A stretch of DNA of 7,918 bases from assembly GCA_937893605.1 (NCBI GenBank), contig CALBGG010000131.1:1-7918 (forward strand), read 5' to 3'. The notes beneath the pieces are model-generated. The model was given only the letters and a program-made list of their open reading frames with translations. It did no database searches and was not told the DNA's origin. Position 1 is the stretch's first letter; the number at the start of each line of letters is the position of its first letter. Position numbers and translations under genes: made by a program. The DNA comes from an uncultured Clostridia bacterium. Lineage in GTDB: Bacteria; Bacillota; Clostridia; Oscillospirales; Oscillospiraceae. This document shows positions 5,925 to 7,918 of this stretch, piece after piece.

Positions 5925-5940
5925 TTTTAGAAGCGTCTAA
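5925..5940 (+). repeat. Short repeat-end relic upstream of the lipoprotein gene
   Basis: TTTTAGAAGCG (5925-5935) is an 11-base match to the variant end of copy D (T6-AGAAGCGC in the outward orientation). It runs into TCTAA, giving a small palindrome TTAGA-AGCG-TCTAA. It lies 13 bp beyond the right end of copy B and may be what is left of another copy, or a chance match. Confidence 0.35.
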
Positions 5941-5973
5941 TGAGTATCATATAAAGCCACGGAGGTACTCAAA

Positions 5974-6501
5974 ATGAAAAAGACCGCACTCGCACTGGCG
6001 CTGTGCATGGTGATGACCTTGTGCTGCGCCTGCACGCAGCCCCAAACGAGCACAACCGGTCCGGAGGCAAAGAGCACTAAAAACACGGCCTTGCCGACGA
6101 GCGCCGTTACCTTCAGCGTCAACGGCAGAGATTACTCGATCAAGGTCTACGATTCGTGGGATGCGCAGCCTATCATGCTCGACGACGGGCAGTGGGGGCT
6201 CACGCTCACGCCCAAGGCGCAGCCGCAGCTGAAATACTACCTTGAGTTCTACAAGCAGGAGCAGGGCTTCGGCGTATGCGGCACGGGCCTTGAGGAGGAG
6301 AAGACCGTTATAGGCGGCATGGAAGCAAACGTCGGCTATTACGACGGCGCGGACTACTGGAGCTTTGTAAGCTTCGACTGCGGCGGCGTGTCCGGCTCGC
6401 TGACCTGGGGCATCGACGGCGAAGGCGACGCACAGCAGATCGGCATTTCCGGCTTCAACGCTCAGGCCATGACAATGCTCGGTTTTTTAGAGGCGCTTTG
6501 A
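5974..6501 (+). CDS. Predicted lipoprotein of unknown function (175 aa)
   Basis: The N-terminus is a lipoprotein signal: MKK, a hydrophobic core ALALALCMVMTL (5-16) and a CCAC segment in which Cys20 is the probable lipidated residue. The -3 position is Cys instead of the usual Leu, so the lipobox is not perfect. A Ser/Thr/Pro-rich linker (about 21-45) leads to a compact domain of about 125 residues with a beta-strand-like pattern (VTFSVNGRDYSIKVYDSW, 47-64; QWGLTLTP; YWSFVSFDCGGVSGSLTW). I recognise no family. The ATG at 5974 follows GGAGG (5961-5965) by 8 nt. The last residues (FLEAL) and the stop codon are encoded by the end of repeat copy D, so the natural C-terminus may have been altered. 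Nothing in the context assigns a role; it would be anchored outside the membrane. Confidence 0.85.
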   Translation: MKKTALALALCMVMTLCCACTQPQTSTTGPEAKSTKNTALPTSAVTFSVNGRDYSIKVYDSWDAQPIMLDDGQWGLTLTPKAQPQLKYYLEFYKQEQGFGVCGTGLEEEKTVIGGMEANVGYYDGADYWSFVSFDCGGVSGSLTWGIDGEGDAQQIGISGFNAQAMTMLGFLEAL

Positions 6502-6558
6502 GGCTGTACCGATGCATTAAAATACGTATCGTTACAGACTCAATGCGCTTCTAAAAAA
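6483..6558. repeat. Miniature inverted-repeat element, copy D, 76 bp
   Basis: It consists of two 31-bp arms matching at 27 of 31 positions in inverted orientation (TTTTTTAGAGGCGC at 6483-6496; GCGCTTCTAAAAAA at 6545-6558), separated by a 14-nt loop (6514-6527). The inner arm sequence CTGTACCGAT resembles GCTGTACCTATACGG next to the end of copy C. This is the smallest and cleanest member of the family. Its first bases overlap the 3' end of the lipoprotein gene by 19 bp. Confidence 0.85.
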
Positions 6559-6596
6559 GCGGGATCGCCGCATGGTCGCAAGTAAAACTAAATATA

Positions 6597-6640
6597 AAAG
6601 AGAGAGTGCAGACGAAAAATCTGCACTCTCTCTTTGTTTT
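6597..6640 (+). terminator. Rho-independent terminator, likely bidirectional
   Basis: A perfect 16-bp stem (6597-6612 with 6620-6635; core GAGTGCAGA/TCTGCACTC) with loop CGAAAAA. On the plus strand it continues GTTTT and would terminate the lipoprotein transcript about 95 bp after its stop. On the minus strand it continues into CTTTTATATTT and could also stop transcripts from the TRAP gene. Confidence 0.85.
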
Positions 6641-6823
6641 CATCTCATCCGTCGGCTTTTGCCTTGCCTTCCCCTCAAGGGGAAGGCAAGGCCGCAATAC
6701 CGCAGGGCGACCGCAAAATTTGCAATGCACCATTGGGAAGCGGCAGTTTCACGGTTTTGCCGGCACTCTCGAACCGGGCATCGGCAATCACCGTATAGGT
6801 ACAGCCTTGATTCGCCACTGAAA
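6641..6823 (-). repeat. Intergenic repeat copy C, about 180 bp
   Basis: Read on the minus strand it begins TTTCAGTGGCG, a decayed T6-AGTGGCG end directly following the TRAP stop codon. The core lies at 6780-6751 (CCCGGTTCGAGAGTGCCGG, then CAAAACCGT), followed by CTGCCGCTTCCC, CGCCCTGCGGTATTGCG, a long hairpin and GACGGATGAGATG. It aligns over its length with copy A1 and its left half with copies A2 and B. There is no right terminal repeat; it ends at the hairpin terminator. Confidence 0.78.
6661..6692. repeat. 14-bp perfect hairpin inside copy C
   Basis: GCCTTGCCTTCCCC (6661-6674) pairs perfectly with GGGGAAGGCAAGGC (6679-6692) around TCAA. The same module in copy A1 (1259-1278) has an 8-bp stem. 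It may act as an attenuating or stabilising structure in the 3' leader of the TRAP transcript, but has no U-tract of its own. Confidence 0.75.
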
Positions 6824-7918
6824 TCACGCCGCGGCTTCGTTTTTCTCCTGCTTTGCCTTGATGAACTCATAAGCGGTCAGGCCGCCGACGAGGACGAGAC
6901 CGACAAGGTCGGTCTTCCAGCCGGGGATGATGAGGGTAAGGCCGCCGACGATGAACAGGATGCGCACAAACCAGTTGAGGTTGCGCTTTACAAAGCCGTT
7001 GAGACCGGCCGCGACTCCGTAGATGCCGATCATCGCGCTCAGGCAGATGGTGACGACATCGACCCAGCTGCCGACGTCAATAAACAGCATCGAAGGACTG
7101 TAGGCGAAAACATAAGGTACGATGAATGCGGCGATAGCCAGCTTTGTTGCGTTGACGCCGGTCTTCATCGGGTTCGATTTTGCTATCGCGCTGCCTGCAT
7201 AGGCCGCGAGCGCAACGGGCGGGGTTATGTCGGCGACGATGCCGAAGTAGAAAACGAAGAAGTGCGCGGCGACCGTGGGAACGCCGAGCTTTTCGAGGAT
7301 CGGCGCGCAGGTGGCCGCCATGATGCAGTAGTTGGCCGTTGTCGGAACGCCCATGCCGAGGATGATGCAGCAGATCATGGTCAGGAACAGACCGATGATA
7401 AGTGTGTTGCCGGAGAGGGAAACGATGGCGGTTATGAGCTTGGAGGCAAGGCCGGTGACCGTTATGCAGCCCGCGATGACGCCTGCCATGGAGCAGGCGA
7501 CGGCGACGGTGATGGTGCCCTTGCCGCCGGCCTCGAGTGCCTCGAGGAATTTCGCCGGAGTAAGGCGGCTGTCCTTATTGATAACGCCGACGATGATCGC
7601 CGCGATGATAGACAGAGCCGCTGCCTTCTGCATGGTGTAAACATTCAGGCTGACGAGAACGATCAGCAGAACGATGGGGATGAGCAGATAGCTCTTTACG
7701 GCAAGCTCTTTGCCGGGCGCCATCTCGCTGCGCGAAATGCCCTTGAGGCCGAGCTTCTTCGCCTCGAGGTGGACAGCAACGAAGATGCCCGCAAAGTACA
7801 GGAATGCCGGGAGGATCGCTTTGAGCGCGATCTCGCCGTAAGGCAGGTTGACGTACTCGGCCATCAGGAACGCCGCAGCGCCCATGATGGGGGGCATGAT
7901 CTGGCCGCCGGTGGAGGC
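6824..7918 (-). CDS. TRAP transporter 4TM/12TM fused permease, C-terminal part (partial at window edge)
   Basis: The last 364 residues of a DctM-type large permease; the frame is open to base 7918 and the start lies outside. The visible part begins ASTGGQIMPPIMGAAAF, a hallmark of the fused TRAP permeases that usually work with a TAXI-type solute-binding protein. It imports a small organic acid or similar solute with an ion gradient. Several hydrophobic helices follow, with GMGVPTTANY (encoded around 7358-7329) and VALAAYAGSAIAKSNPMKTG typical of DctM. Near the C-terminus come two further helices (VRILFIVGGLTLIIPG, LVGLVLVGGLTAYEFI) and a charged tail KAKQEKNEAAA. The TGA at 6826-6824 is immediately followed by repeat copy C. 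The substrate is unknown, and the binding-protein gene is not in the window. Confidence 0.92.
   Translation of the reverse strand, partial: ASTGGQIMPPIMGAAAFLMAEYVNLPYGEIALKAILPAFLYFAGIFVAVHLEAKKLGLKGISRSEMAPGKELAVKSYLLIPIVLLIVLVSLNVYTMQKAAALSIIAAIIVGVINKDSRLTPAKFLEALEAGGKGTITVAVACSMAGVIAGCITVTGLASKLITAIVSLSGNTLIIGLFLTMICCIILGMGVPTTANYCIMAATCAPILEKLGVPTVAAHFFVFYFGIVADITPPVALAAYAGSAIAKSNPMKTGVNATKLAIAAFIVPYVFAYSPSMLFIDVGSWVDVVTICLSAMIGIYGVAAGLNGFVKRNLNWFVRILFIVGGLTLIIPGWKTDLVGLVLVGGLTAYEFIKAKQEKNEAAA

Noticed and set aside
5912..5973. Dedicated promoter for the lipoprotein
   Set aside because: TATCAT and TATAAA are present, but no -35 box fits at a normal spacing, or the start would fall in the ribosome binding site. 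Read-through from the upstream gene is equally possible.
6483..6558. Copy D as a transcription terminator
   Set aside because: It folds into a long hairpin, but the RNA ends in A6 and not U6 on either strand, so it is not a classic terminator.
6597..6640. Small RNA gene
   Set aside because: The perfect stem with flanking T-runs is fully explained as a terminator, and no separate promoter was found.
7332..7640. Plus-strand 102-codon frame, Met/Val/Pro-rich
   Set aside because: It is antisense to transmembrane segments of the TRAP permease, which explains the composition.

Overview
The window looks like chromosomal DNA from a fairly GC-rich member of the Bacillota, most likely a gut-type Clostridia (Oscillospirales/Ruminococcaceae-like). 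Three things suggest this: consensus GGAGG ribosome binding sites about 8 nt before each start, the gene families present (Bce-type ABC transporter, cytoplasmic GH3 glucosidase with a long C-terminal tail, MalY/PatB-type PLP enzyme, TRAP 4TM/12TM fused permease), and hairpin-rich intergenic repeats of a kind seen in that group. This placement is an inference from sequence character, because no rRNA or other phylogenetic marker is present.

Layout. Positions 1-1042 (minus strand) hold a BceA-like ATPase overlapping by ATGA the start of a BceB-like permease that runs off the left edge. Upstream of the ATPase (1112-1146) lie two 21-bp-spaced copies of a motif; the distal one fits the TnACA-N4-TGTAA box known for BceR-type response regulators. 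Positions 1153-1495 contain no gene and are filled by two adjoining repeat elements that end in a strong terminator (1489-1524). Positions 1537-1791 (minus) encode an unrecognised 84-residue protein with two good sigma-A-type promoters stacked upstream. Positions 1931-4321 (minus) encode a 796-residue GH3 beta-glucosidase-type enzyme. The divergent region 4322-4495 carries its promoter and that of a plus-strand MalY/PatB-family aminotransferase/C-S lyase (4496-5713). A repeat element (5721-5911) separates this from a small lipoprotein of unknown function (5974-6501). Two more repeat copies and a strong hairpin terminator occupy 6483-6823. The C-terminal half of a TRAP fused permease (6824-7918, minus) runs off the right edge.

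The genes do not form one pathway: they are separate transcription units for envelope-stress or peptide resistance, sugar hydrolysis, amino-acid metabolism and organic-acid uptake. What ties the window together is a family of imperfect inverted repeats with T6-AG-(A/T)-GGCG ends. It fills nearly all the intergenic DNA at 1153-1495 and 5721-6823. One copy supplies the last codons and stop of the lipoprotein, another supplies the U-tract of a terminator, and a third directly abuts the TRAP gene stop. No CRISPR array, tRNA, rRNA, transposase gene or defence island was seen. The repeats and the Bce-type operator are the most notable non-coding signals.
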